Below, in pieces: positions 1 through 5,828 of a stretch of 5,828 nucleotides of DNA. The DNA is from Thermoflavifilum sp. (GTDB lineage Bacteria; Bacteroidota; Bacteroidia; Chitinophagales; Chitinophagaceae). The notes beneath the pieces are model-generated. The model saw nothing but the letters and a program-made list of their open reading frames with translations, was not told the DNA's origin and did not search any database. Position 1 is the stretch's first letter, and the number at the start of each line of letters is the position of its first letter. The stretch covers positions 1 through 5,828 of the forward strand of contig JADGHY010000142.1 of NCBI GenBank assembly GCA_019683625.1, given 5' to 3'. A program made the translations under genes and the position numbers.

Positions 1-870
1 CCTCCCGTCCTTCCAATAACTCAGCTCGCCTGTGGCATAAATACGCGTCGGACCCATGGCTCCGGTAATATAATGCAGGCCACTCAGTAAATGCACAAAT
101 AAATCTCCCGGTATGCCTGTGCCATAAGCTCGGTAATTGCGCCAGCGGAAAAAGCGTACTGGATCAAAAGGCACTTTGGGAGTATCTTTTAAAAAAGTAT
201 CAAAATCTATCGTCTTTGGAGAAGCATCCGGGGGAATGGAATATTGCCAGGCACCCAATGCATCGTGCCGATCAATCCGGGCCTCCACTAGATTGAGTTC
301 ACCAATTTCGCCGGATTCGTATAACTTTCTGGCCTGCTCATACAAGATGCTGCTCACACGCTGGCTACCTACTTGAAGTGGCAACCCGCTCTGCTGTTGC
401 GCTGCAATGACCCCTGCTCCTTCATCCAGATGCTGCACCATAGGTTTTTCACAGTACACCGCCTTACCTGCTTTTAGTGCGTCTATGGCAATGGTATCAT
501 GCCAAAGATCAGCCGTAGCAATCATTACCGCATCCACATCGCTGCGGCTAAGCAGTTCCCGATAGTCACGGGTTGTAAAAAGCTGATCGCCAAATACTTC
601 CTTGGCCCTTCGCAGTCGGCCATCATAAAGATCGGCTACACCTACCAACTCCACACCCGGCACCTTTACCACTGATCGCGTATCCTGAAATCCCATGATA
701 CCCATCCCAATGGTGGCAACCCTTACCCGTTCTGCCCCGCATACTTCCGAAGCAGGTGAAAGACTATAGCGCTTTACCTGTTTGGCCGCTATGGCAGACC
801 ACCAGCCGCTGCCAGCCATCAGTCCTATTAACCCACCCAACCGGGTAAGAAAAGATCTTCTGGATTCCAT
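1..870 (-). CDS. Tat-exported Gfo/Idh/MocA family NAD(P)-dependent oxidoreductase, partial (C-terminus beyond left edge)
   Basis: The frame stays open for 290 codons from the ATG at 870 to the left edge. Residues 1-29 look like a twin-arginine signal peptide: SRRSFL at 3-8, a glycine-rich hydrophobic stretch at 11-24, and AIA at 26-28 as a possible cleavage site, so the enzyme is probably exported folded with its cofactor. A Rossmann fold follows, with the dinucleotide motif GMGIMG at 55-60, VGVAD closing the second strand near 80, and the EKP motif at 141-143, whose lysine is the usual catalytic or cofactor-contacting residue. The start of the substrate-binding domain is also typical: ALGAWQYSIPPDASP, FFRWRNYRAYGTG and HLLSGLHYITG, as I recall from a widespread Bacteroidota and Acidobacteria subfamily. 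Relatives usually have well over 400 residues, so roughly a third is missing. The substrate is probably a sugar, polyol or derivative, but nothing here identifies it. It lies 19 bases after the small membrane-protein gene, probably in the same operon. A weak GGAA precedes the ATG. Confidence 0.92.
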   Translation of the reverse strand, partial: MESRRSFLTRLGGLIGLMAGSGWWSAIAAKQVKRYSLSPASEVCGAERVRVATIGMGIMGFQDTRSVVKVPGVELVGVADLYDGRLRRAKEVFGDQLFTTRDYRELLSRSDVDAVMIATADLWHDTIAIDALKAGKAVYCEKPMVQHLDEGAGVIAAQQQSGLPLQVGSQRVSSILYEQARKLYESGEIGELNLVEARIDRHDALGAWQYSIPPDASPKTIDFDTFLKDTPKVPFDPVRFFRWRNYRAYGTGIPGDLFVHLLSGLHYITGAMGPTRIYATGELSYWKDGR

Positions 871-889
871 CTTATTCCAAATTTGTGCG

Positions 890-1171
890 TTAGGTTTTTC
901 GAACCAGGTTTCGCAGCAAGGCCACGAAAAATGTGAATATGGCAGAGCCAATAATGGCCCAGATGACGGGAAATGCTTCGCCCTGGATATGAATGGCCAG
1001 GATAACAGGCAGATGCAGCTGAGCTGCCAACCAGGTGCCAATATAGGCACCAATAAGCCCCACCACCAACGAAACCAGGCAACCACCCAGATTATACCCC
1101 GCCAGGCTCTGGCCTATTGCACCACAGATGGCCGCAATGAGCAGCAAAACCAGAAAGCTACCAACTGTCAT
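890..1171 (-). CDS. Small GlsB/YeaQ/YmgE-type (Transgly_assoc) membrane protein
   Basis: This encodes 93 residues, nearly all hydrophobic, with three likely membrane helices at about 3-23, 29-52 and 66-88 and a basic tail ending RNLVRKT. The pattern fits the Transgly_assoc family (E. coli YeaQ and YmgE): an opening helix ending in GAIGQSLAG, a glycine-rich second helix with GLIGAYIG at 38-45 where small residues could pack helices, and a last helix starting AIIGSAIF. Family members usually have about 80-90 residues. They are inner-membrane proteins often tied to general stress, and their biochemical role is unknown; the name transglycosylase-associated is historical and does not show an enzyme. 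The ATG at 1171 is preferred because it starts directly at the first helix and sits just downstream of a good promoter candidate. The same frame runs upstream to 1342, but that would add a basic, non-family extension of 57 residues across the promoter. It is probably co-transcribed with the oxidoreductase that follows. Confidence 0.85.
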   Translation of the reverse strand: MTVGSFLVLLLIAAICGAIGQSLAGYNLGGCLVSLVVGLIGAYIGTWLAAQLHLPVILAIHIQGEAFPVIWAIIGSAIFTFFVALLRNLVRKT

Positions 1172-1194
1172 AAAATTTAGATTAAACCGTTTGA

Positions 1195-1229
1195 GAAAAA
1201 TAGCTTTTCTTTTTGGAAATGCAAACAAA
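1195..1229 (-). promoter_or_regulatory. Bacteroidota-type promoter for the membrane protein and oxidoreductase pair
   Basis: Read on the minus strand, TTTG occurs twice in tandem (1229-1226 and 1225-1222). Exactly 19 bases after the second copy comes TATTTTTC (1202-1195), which matches seven of eight positions of the TAnnTTTG -7 element of Bacteroidota primary-sigma promoters. The spacing is canonical. Transcription would start near 1189, leaving a leader of about 18 bases before the ATG at 1171. The leader is A/T-rich with no Shine-Dalgarno sequence, as is usual in this phylum. The call is by consensus match only. Confidence 0.55.
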
Positions 1230-1257
1230 TTCCGGAAATAATGCTTGTCGTGTCCAA

Positions 1258-1285
1258 GTAAAGTATCCTTGATATAAGGCTTTAC
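1258..1285. repeat. Interrupted inverted repeat in the divergent promoter region (possible operator)
   Basis: GTAAAG (1258-1263) is complementary to CTTTAC (1280-1285), and inside these CCTT (1267-1270) is complementary to AAGG (1276-1279). That gives 10 paired positions, with an unpaired TAT on the left side and a five-base centre, GATAT. It lies between the two proposed divergent promoters and upstream of both predicted transcript starts, so a protein-binding site on DNA is more likely than an RNA structure. No known regulator motif was recognised, and A/T-rich spacers can produce such dyads by chance. Confidence 0.35.
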
Positions 1286-1294
1286 GATGCATCG
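1285..1294. repeat. Perfect 10-base palindrome CGATGCATCG upstream of gcvP
   Basis: CGATGCATCG is fully self-complementary. It begins at the last base of the interrupted inverted repeat to its left. Its centre is about 45 bases upstream of the transcript start predicted from the gcvP -7 element, a usual distance for an activator site and also compatible with a repressor. The assignment as a regulatory site is inferred from position and symmetry only. Confidence 0.35.
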
Positions 1295-1320
1295 AATGGT
1301 ATTTTCCAGCCAGACTATCC

Positions 1321-1328
1321 TAAATTTG
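1321..1328 (+). promoter_or_regulatory. -7 promoter element (TAnnTTTG) of gcvP
   Basis: TAAATTTG matches the Bacteroidota -7 consensus TAnnTTTG at every fixed position. It predicts a transcript start near 1335 and a leader of about 20 bases before the ATG at 1357. No TTTG is present at the expected distance upstream; the nearest candidate is the run TTTT at 1302-1305, which is too close. The promoter may therefore be weak without an activator, which would fit the palindromes just upstream. The short leader leaves no room for a glycine riboswitch. Confidence 0.45.
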
Positions 1329-1356
1329 TGGCTTCTAAACACCAGTGGTCAACTCT

Positions 1357-4275
1357 ATGGATCAATATCAATCCAATTTCAACTCCTTTGTCAGGCGGCA
1401 TATCGGAAGTTACGAACAGGAAGCTGCACTGCTCCAACATATTGGTTTAAAACAAATAGACGAGTTAATTGATAAAACCATTCCGCAAAACATCAGGTTA
1501 AAAGAGCCGCTGGAGTTACCTCCTCCCCTCACAGAATCTGCATTGCTCCAGGAGCTCAAAGAACTCTCGCTGCAAAATCAGGTGTTCCGTTCTTTCATCG
1601 GACAAGGTTATTATGGTACGCACACTCCTGCTGTCATCCAGCGAAATATTTTTGAAAATCCCAACTGGTACACCCCTTATACACCCTATCAGGCCGAAAT
1701 TTCACAGGGCAGGCTGGAGAGCTTGCTGAATTTTCAGACCATGGTCTCCGATCTCACGGGCCTCCCCATTGCGAATGCTTCGCTACTGGATGAAGGCACG
1801 GCTGCTGCTGAGGCTATGTTAATGCTCTACCGTTTTGCCCAGGCCAATGGGCAGGATAGCCGGCATCGTTTCTTTATCGATAACCGCCTTTTCCCCCAGA
1901 CGCTGGATGTGCTGCTCACCCGTGCCGAGCCACTGGGCATTGAATGGGTATTGGGCAAATGGGAAGAGGCACAGATAGATGAACAATACTTCGGAGCAAT
2001 TGTCCAATATCCGGATCAGGAAGGCGCTCTTCATGATTATCGAAGCTTCATTAACCAGGTGCATCGCGCAGGAGCGCATGTGGTGATGGCTACTGATTTG
2101 CTGGCCTTAACCCTGCTGCTGCCCCCTGGAGAAATGGATGCGGATGTGGCTGTCGGCTCCTCTCAGCGTTTTGGAGTTCCTATGGGGTATGGCGGGCCGC
2201 ATGCCGCTTTTTTTGCTGCCAAAGACATCTTCAAACGCTATATTCCCGGGCGAATCATTGGAGTGAGTGTGGATAGCCAGGGCAATCAGGCTTTGCGGAT
2301 GGCTTTGCAGACCCGGGAACAACATATCAAAAGAGAAAAAGCCACTTCAAACATCTGCACGGCGCAGGCCTTGCTGGCCAATATGGCGGCCATGTATGCC
2401 GTGTATCATGGGCCCGAGGGATTGAAAAATATTGCCCTGCGGGTGCATCAGCTCACGGCAGCCCTTTATGAGGGCCTGCGGGAACTGGGCATCACCTGCG
2501 ATCATGCGTATTTTTTTGATACCCTCTGGATTTCAACGCTCCAATCCCGCGAAATTCGCCGGATTGCTGAGGCTTATCGTATCAATTTCCGGTATGCCGA
2601 TCCGCAACACATCGGGATCTCCCTGGATGAAACCACCACTCCGGCAGATGTACTGGATATCCTGCATATCTTTGCCCTGGCCACAGGACAAGATCGTGCA
2701 CAATTTGTCCTTGTAGAGGAGGCTTTCACGCCGCATCTCCCTGAGCAGTTGATCCGCGTTTCAGCTTTTCTTACCCATCCGGTCTTTCGTCAATATCATA
2801 CCGAAACGCGCCTGATGCGGTATATCCACAAGTTGGAAAGCAAGGATATTGCCCTTACCCAAAGTATGATACCTCTGGGCAGCTGCACCATGAAGCTCAA
2901 TGCAGCCGCTGAAATGCTGCCGCTAAGCTGGCAACACTGGAGCCAGATTCATCCGTTTGCCCCACCAGAGCAGGCACGTGGCTATCAGGAGCTCATCAAA
3001 AGATTAGGCAGCTATTTGTGTGCCATCACCGGATTAGAAGCCTGCAGTTTTCAACCCAACAGCGGGGCCCAAGGTGAATATACCGGCTTACTCACCATCC
3101 GGCGCTATTTTGCCGCCCGCGGAGAGTCCCAACGCCGTATCATGCTCATCCCGCTTTCTGCCCATGGTACCAATCCCGCCAGTGCCGTGATGGCCGGTAT
3201 GCAGGTGGTTACCGTGAAAACCCGTGATAATGGATACATCGACCTGGAAGATTTTCGGGAAAAAGCATACCAGTACCGGAATGAATTGGCTGGCGTAATG
3301 ATCACCTATCCCAGCACATACGGTATTTTTGAAGAGCATATCCAATCTTTATGTGAAATCGTACACGAATGCGGCGGACTGGTGTATCTGGACGGGGCTA
3401 ATATGAACGCCCAGATCGGCCTCACCTCTCCGGCAGCCATTGGTGCCGATATCTGCCATCTAAATCTGCATAAAACCTTTGCGATTCCCCATGGAGGAGG
3501 TGGGCCCGGAATGGGACCTGTATGTGCCAAAGCTTTTTTGGCTCCCTACCTACCCGATCATTATCTGTTCCACCAAATTAACTATCAGCAAGAGGGCAAT
3601 GGACACGCTACCACCCGCCACCATGCCGTGAGCTCGGCACCCTATGGTTCTCCCTACATCCTGATTATCAGCTATGCCTATATCCGGCTATTAGGAGCAG
3701 ACGGACTTCGCCAGGTGAGCGAACATGCCATCCTACATGCAAACTATATGAAAGCCCGTCTGGAGAAAGCGTTTCCTGTGCTCTTCACCGGTGAACACCA
3801 TACCTGTGGCCATGAATTCATCATTGACCTGCGACCCTTCCGCCAATCCACAAATATTGAAGTGGAAGATGTGGCCAAACGACTCATGGATTTTGGATTT
3901 CATGCACCCACTATCAGTTTTCCCGTGCCGGGTACTATGATGATAGAGCCTACAGAAAGCGAAGATCAGGAGGAGATGGACCGATTTTGCGAGGCTTTAT
4001 TGGAGATTCACAAAGAAATCGAGGCGATTGCTGCAGGGAAAATGGACCGGCAAGATAATCCCTTAAAAAATGCCCCCCATACCCACGAAATGGTAGTGGC
4101 AGACAGCTGGTCACATCCGTATTCCCGGGAAAAAGCGGCTTATCCCCTGCCTTTTGTCCGGCATCAAAAGTACTGGCCGCCCGTAAGCCGAATTAATCAA
4201 ACACTGGGCGACCGGCATCTGATCTGTACTTGCCCGCCTCTCAGTGCCTATGTAGATCAGGAACAGGCAAGCTAA
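1357..4275 (+). CDS. gcvP: Glycine dehydrogenase (decarboxylating), glycine cleavage system P-protein
   Basis: This pyridoxal-phosphate enzyme decarboxylates glycine and passes the aminomethyl group to the lipoyl arm of GcvH, the first step of the glycine cleavage system that feeds one-carbon units to tetrahydrofolate in the cytoplasm. The product has 972 residues, normal for the single-chain P-protein in which both halves of the two-subunit form are fused. The N-terminal half opens with FVRRHIG at 11-17 and carries GYYGTHTP from 84, followed by the conserved NPNWYTPYTPYQAEISQGRL. The catalytic half has GSCTMKLNAAAEMLP from 508, the cofactor lysine K706 within HLNLHKTF, the glycine-rich loop GGGGPGMGP at 713-721, EPTESE at 864-869, and the closing PPVSRINQTLGDRHLICTCP from 941. 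No conserved block is missing and the frame is unbroken. The ATG at 1357 is preferred to an in-frame GTG at 1345, which lies about ten bases from the predicted transcript start. No Shine-Dalgarno sequence is visible. Partner genes gcvT, gcvH and lpd are absent from the window. Confidence 0.98.
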   Translation: MDQYQSNFNSFVRRHIGSYEQEAALLQHIGLKQIDELIDKTIPQNIRLKEPLELPPPLTESALLQELKELSLQNQVFRSFIGQGYYGTHTPAVIQRNIFENPNWYTPYTPYQAEISQGRLESLLNFQTMVSDLTGLPIANASLLDEGTAAAEAMLMLYRFAQANGQDSRHRFFIDNRLFPQTLDVLLTRAEPLGIEWVLGKWEEAQIDEQYFGAIVQYPDQEGALHDYRSFINQVHRAGAHVVMATDLLALTLLLPPGEMDADVAVGSSQRFGVPMGYGGPHAAFFAAKDIFKRYIPGRIIGVSVDSQGNQALRMALQTREQHIKREKATSNICTAQALLANMAAMYAVYHGPEGLKNIALRVHQLTAALYEGLRELGITCDHAYFFDTLWISTLQSREIRRIAEAYRINFRYADPQHIGISLDETTTPADVLDILHIFALATGQDRAQFVLVEEAFTPHLPEQLIRVSAFLTHPVFRQYHTETRLMRYIHKLESKDIALTQSMIPLGSCTMKLNAAAEMLPLSWQHWSQIHPFAPPEQARGYQELIKRLGSYLCAITGLEACSFQPNSGAQGEYTGLLTIRRYFAARGESQRRIMLIPLSAHGTNPASAVMAGMQVVTVKTRDNGYIDLEDFREKAYQYRNELAGVMITYPSTYGIFEEHIQSLCEIVHECGGLVYLDGANMNAQIGLTSPAAIGADICHLNLHKTFAIPHGGGGPGMGPVCAKAFLAPYLPDHYLFHQINYQQEGNGHATTRHHAVSSAPYGSPYILIISYAYIRLLGADGLRQVSEHAILHANYMKARLEKAFPVLFTGEHHTCGHEFIIDLRPFRQSTNIEVEDVAKRLMDFGFHAPTISFPVPGTMMIEPTESEDQEEMDRFCEALLEIHKEIEAIAAGKMDRQDNPLKNAPHTHEMVVADSWSHPYSREKAAYPLPFVRHQKYWPPVSRINQTLGDRHLICTCPPLSAYVDQEQAS

Positions 4276-4302
4276 ACGGGAAAAATCCGTGCCGTTTGGC
4301 TT
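4269..4302 (+). terminator. Hairpin overlapping the gcvP stop codon (possible terminator or 3' end structure)
   Basis: AAGCTAAACGG (4269-4279) pairs with CCGTTTGGCTT (4292-4302) over 11 positions with one G-U wobble, around a 12-base loop. The left arm contains the gcvP stop codon TAA (4273-4275). No run of T follows, so it is not a standard intrinsic terminator. It may instead protect the 3' end of the transcript, terminate weakly, or be read through into the permease gene. The complementarity is plain in the sequence; the role is uncertain. Confidence 0.4.
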
Positions 4303-4310
4303 GAAGGTAT

Positions 4311-4318
4311 TATATTTG
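4311..4318 (+). promoter_or_regulatory. -7 promoter element (TAnnTTTG) for the amino acid permease
   Basis: TATATTTG matches every fixed position of TAnnTTTG and lies 48 bases before the permease ATG, predicting a transcript start near 4325. The only TTTG upstream (4295-4298, inside the hairpin arm) leaves a 12-base spacer instead of about 19, so the -33 half is not convincing. Together with the hairpin it suggests that the permease can be transcribed separately from gcvP, although read-through is not excluded. Confidence 0.4.
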
Positions 4319-4366
4319 GCCTGACGAATATATGACACAGTTCTCGTAACCGCTTAAAACACTGCT

Positions 4367-5828
4367 ATGAGTCGCCTGTTTATCACCAAACCATTGCAAA
4401 AACTCTTTGCTGAAGCTGCAGAAACCGAGAAAGGCTTAAAACGCGCTCTTACCCGTACCAACCTGATTGCCTTAGGCATTGGAGCCATCATTGGTGCGGG
4501 CATTTTCGTATTGACCGGTCAGGCAGCTGCCCAGTATTCCGGGCCGGCTGTGGTGATTTCCTTCGTGATCGCAGCCATTGCCTGTGGATTTGCCGGGCTC
4601 TGCTATGCCGAATTTGCCTCTATGATTCCCATAGCCGGCTCTGCTTACACCTATGCCTATGCTACATTGGGTGAATTTATTGCCTGGGTCATTGGCTGGG
4701 ACCTGATTCTGGAATACCTGTTCGGGGCTTCAACGGTGGCCGTTGGCTGGTCGGGCTATGTGACCAGTTTTCTAAAAGATATTGGCATACATATTCCGGC
4801 TTATCTTTCCAGTGCACCTGTGGTTTACGATCCCGCCACCCACCAGCTTACCGCCTCTGGTGCTTTCCTGAACCTGCCGGCCATGTTTGTCATTGCCCTG
4901 ATGACCACTTTGCTAGTGATTGGCATTAAGGAGTCGGCCCGTTTTAACAACATCATTGTGCTGATTAAGCTGCTGGTAATTTTTCTGGTCATCGGGTTCG
5001 GCATTCACTACATTGTTCCGGAAAATTACCATCCCTTTATTCCGGAAAACCAAGGTACCTGGGGTATTTTTGGCTGGAGCGGGGTTTTTCGCGCTGCCGG
5101 GGTAATTTTCTTTGCCTACATCGGGTTTGATGCGGTTTCTACCGCGGCTCAGGAGGCTAAAAATCCCCAAAAGGATATGCCCTGGGGCATCCTGGGCTCA
5201 CTGCTGATTTGTACCTTGCTCTACATTGCCATGGGCTTTGTGATGACAGGCATGGTGAATTATACGAAGCTGAATGTAGCCGATCCCGTGGCCGTGGCCG
5301 TGAATGCTGCTGGGCCGGCACTATTCTGGCTCAGGTTTCCCGTCAAAATCGGAGCCATTGCCGGCTTAAGCTCCGTGATTCTGGTGATGCTGATGGGGCA
5401 GCCCCGCATTTTTTATGCCATGGCCAACGACGGGTTGCTGCCTTCTGCCTTCAGCAAGCTCCATCCCCGCTTTCGGACGCCCTACATTACCACTATTGTT
5501 ACCGGCCTGGTGGCCATGGTAGTCTCGGGCCTGTTTCCTATCGGACTGCTGGGTGAACTGGTTTCCATTGGTACACTACTGGCTTTTACCATCGTGTCAG
5601 CCGGAATATTGATTTTACGCAAAACCAAACCCAATCTTCACCGGCCTTTTAAAACTCCGGGATACCCGATTGTACCCTTTCTCGGAATTTTATTTCCTTT
5701 TCTGGTCATGCTCACCCTACCCTTCGATACCTGGCTCCGGCTCATCATCTGGATGGCAATCGGTTTAGATATTTTTTACCTCTACAGCCAGCACAAGAGT
5801 CTTGTAGTCAAGGATTTGATCTACAAGC
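4367..5828 (+). CDS. APC-superfamily amino acid permease, CAT/YfnA type, partial (C-terminus beyond right edge)
   Basis: The frame is open for 487 codons from the ATG at 4367 to the window end. Relatives of the cationic amino acid transporter group (YfnA of Bacillus, the Geobacillus alanine-proton symporter GkApcT) have about 460-500 residues and 12 or more membrane helices, so this is probably nearly complete. Helix 1 carries GIGAIIGAGIFVLTG at 37-51, the unwound segment that binds the substrate's amino and carboxyl groups. EFASMIPIAGSAYTYAY forms the conserved stretch around helix 3. Lysine 201 in IVLIKLLVI on helix 5 matches the lysine thought to replace sodium and couple transport to protons in ApcT-type carriers. 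Helix 6 has FFAYIGFDAVSTAAQEAKNP at 248-267, and PRIFYAMANDGLLP follows at 346-359. It is thus probably a proton-driven inner-membrane importer of amino acids. The substrate cannot be read from sequence: the family name says cationic, but bacterial members such as GkApcT take alanine. It follows gcvP by 91 bases. No Shine-Dalgarno sequence is visible. Confidence 0.93.
   Translation, partial: MSRLFITKPLQKLFAEAAETEKGLKRALTRTNLIALGIGAIIGAGIFVLTGQAAAQYSGPAVVISFVIAAIACGFAGLCYAEFASMIPIAGSAYTYAYATLGEFIAWVIGWDLILEYLFGASTVAVGWSGYVTSFLKDIGIHIPAYLSSAPVVYDPATHQLTASGAFLNLPAMFVIALMTTLLVIGIKESARFNNIIVLIKLLVIFLVIGFGIHYIVPENYHPFIPENQGTWGIFGWSGVFRAAGVIFFAYIGFDAVSTAAQEAKNPQKDMPWGILGSLLICTLLYIAMGFVMTGMVNYTKLNVADPVAVAVNAAGPALFWLRFPVKIGAIAGLSSVILVMLMGQPRIFYAMANDGLLPSAFSKLHPRFRTPYITTIVTGLVAMVVSGLFPIGLLGELVSIGTLLAFTIVSAGILILRKTKPNLHRPFKTPGYPIVPFLGILFPFLVMLTLPFDTWLRLIIWMAIGLDIFYLYSQHKSLVVKDLIYK

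Noticed and set aside
137..376. A 79-codon plus-strand open frame.
   Set aside because: It is antisense to the conserved body of the oxidoreductase, and its product shows no family features.
782..1180. A 132-codon open frame on the plus strand.
   Set aside because: It runs antisense to the signal-peptide region of the oxidoreductase and to the membrane protein. Its translation is Gln- and Asn-rich with no recognisable domain, while the minus-strand products match families.
1230..1237. Palindrome TTCCGGAA next to the -33 element of the leftward promoter.
   Set aside because: Eight bases of symmetry is common by chance, and it is not repeated elsewhere in the spacer. It is noted but not called as a site.
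1172..1342. Upstream extension of the 93-residue membrane protein, which would make it 150 residues.
   Set aside because: The extra 57 residues are basic and unlike the family, and they would cover the proposed promoter and most of the divergent spacer. The ATG at 1171 begins directly at the first membrane helix.
1329..1356. A glycine riboswitch in front of gcvP.
   Set aside because: The predicted leader is about 20 bases and the whole divergent spacer is 185 bases with a promoter for the other strand. No tandem aptamer-like structure was seen.
2432..2716. Alternative plus-strand frame inside gcvP, and several minus-strand frames opposite gcvP.
   Set aside because: The gcvP frame is unbroken and carries all family motifs in order, so these are out-of-frame shadows and not frameshift remnants.
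5209..5556. A 115-codon plus-strand frame inside the permease, and an 85-codon minus-strand frame at 4913-5170.
   Set aside because: The permease frame is continuous through both with family motifs; these translations are Cys- and Arg-rich or low-complexity and match nothing.
1..5828. A novel defence, mobile or biosynthetic system.
   Set aside because: All four genes fall into well-known families, coding density and codon use look uniform, and there are no transposase, integrase, repeat array or toxin-antitoxin signatures.

Overview
The window looks like an ordinary chromosomal segment of a member of the Bacteroidota, possibly a Chitinophaga-type genus; the phylum call is firmer than the family call. 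The evidence is a single-chain glycine decarboxylase, a Tat-exported Gfo/Idh/MocA oxidoreductase of a kind common in this phylum, starts without clear Shine-Dalgarno sequences, and matches to the Bacteroidota promoter consensus (TTTG, about 19 bases, TAnnTTTG) in front of three genes. Base composition looks balanced, near half G+C by eye.

The layout is two gene pairs pointing away from each other. On the minus strand, a 93-residue membrane protein of the GlsB/YeaQ/YmgE (Transgly_assoc) type (1171 to 890) is followed after 19 bases by a Tat-exported NAD(P)-dependent oxidoreductase (870 to 1), whose C-terminal part lies beyond the left edge. They probably form one transcription unit. On the plus strand, full-length gcvP, the P-protein of the glycine cleavage system (1357 to 4275), is followed after 91 bases by an APC-superfamily amino acid permease of the CAT/YfnA type (4367 to beyond the right edge).

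The 185-base divergent region (1172 to 1356) holds a good promoter candidate for the leftward pair, a -7 element for gcvP, and two abutting inverted repeats that could be an operator. The gap between gcvP and the permease holds a hairpin overlapping the gcvP stop codon, and then a perfect TAnnTTTG element, so the permease may have its own promoter.

Functionally, the permease could supply small neutral amino acids and GcvP decarboxylates glycine, but the link rests on adjacency alone. The other glycine cleavage genes (gcvT, gcvH, lpd) are not here. I found no mobile element, CRISPR array, RNA gene or convincing undescribed system.
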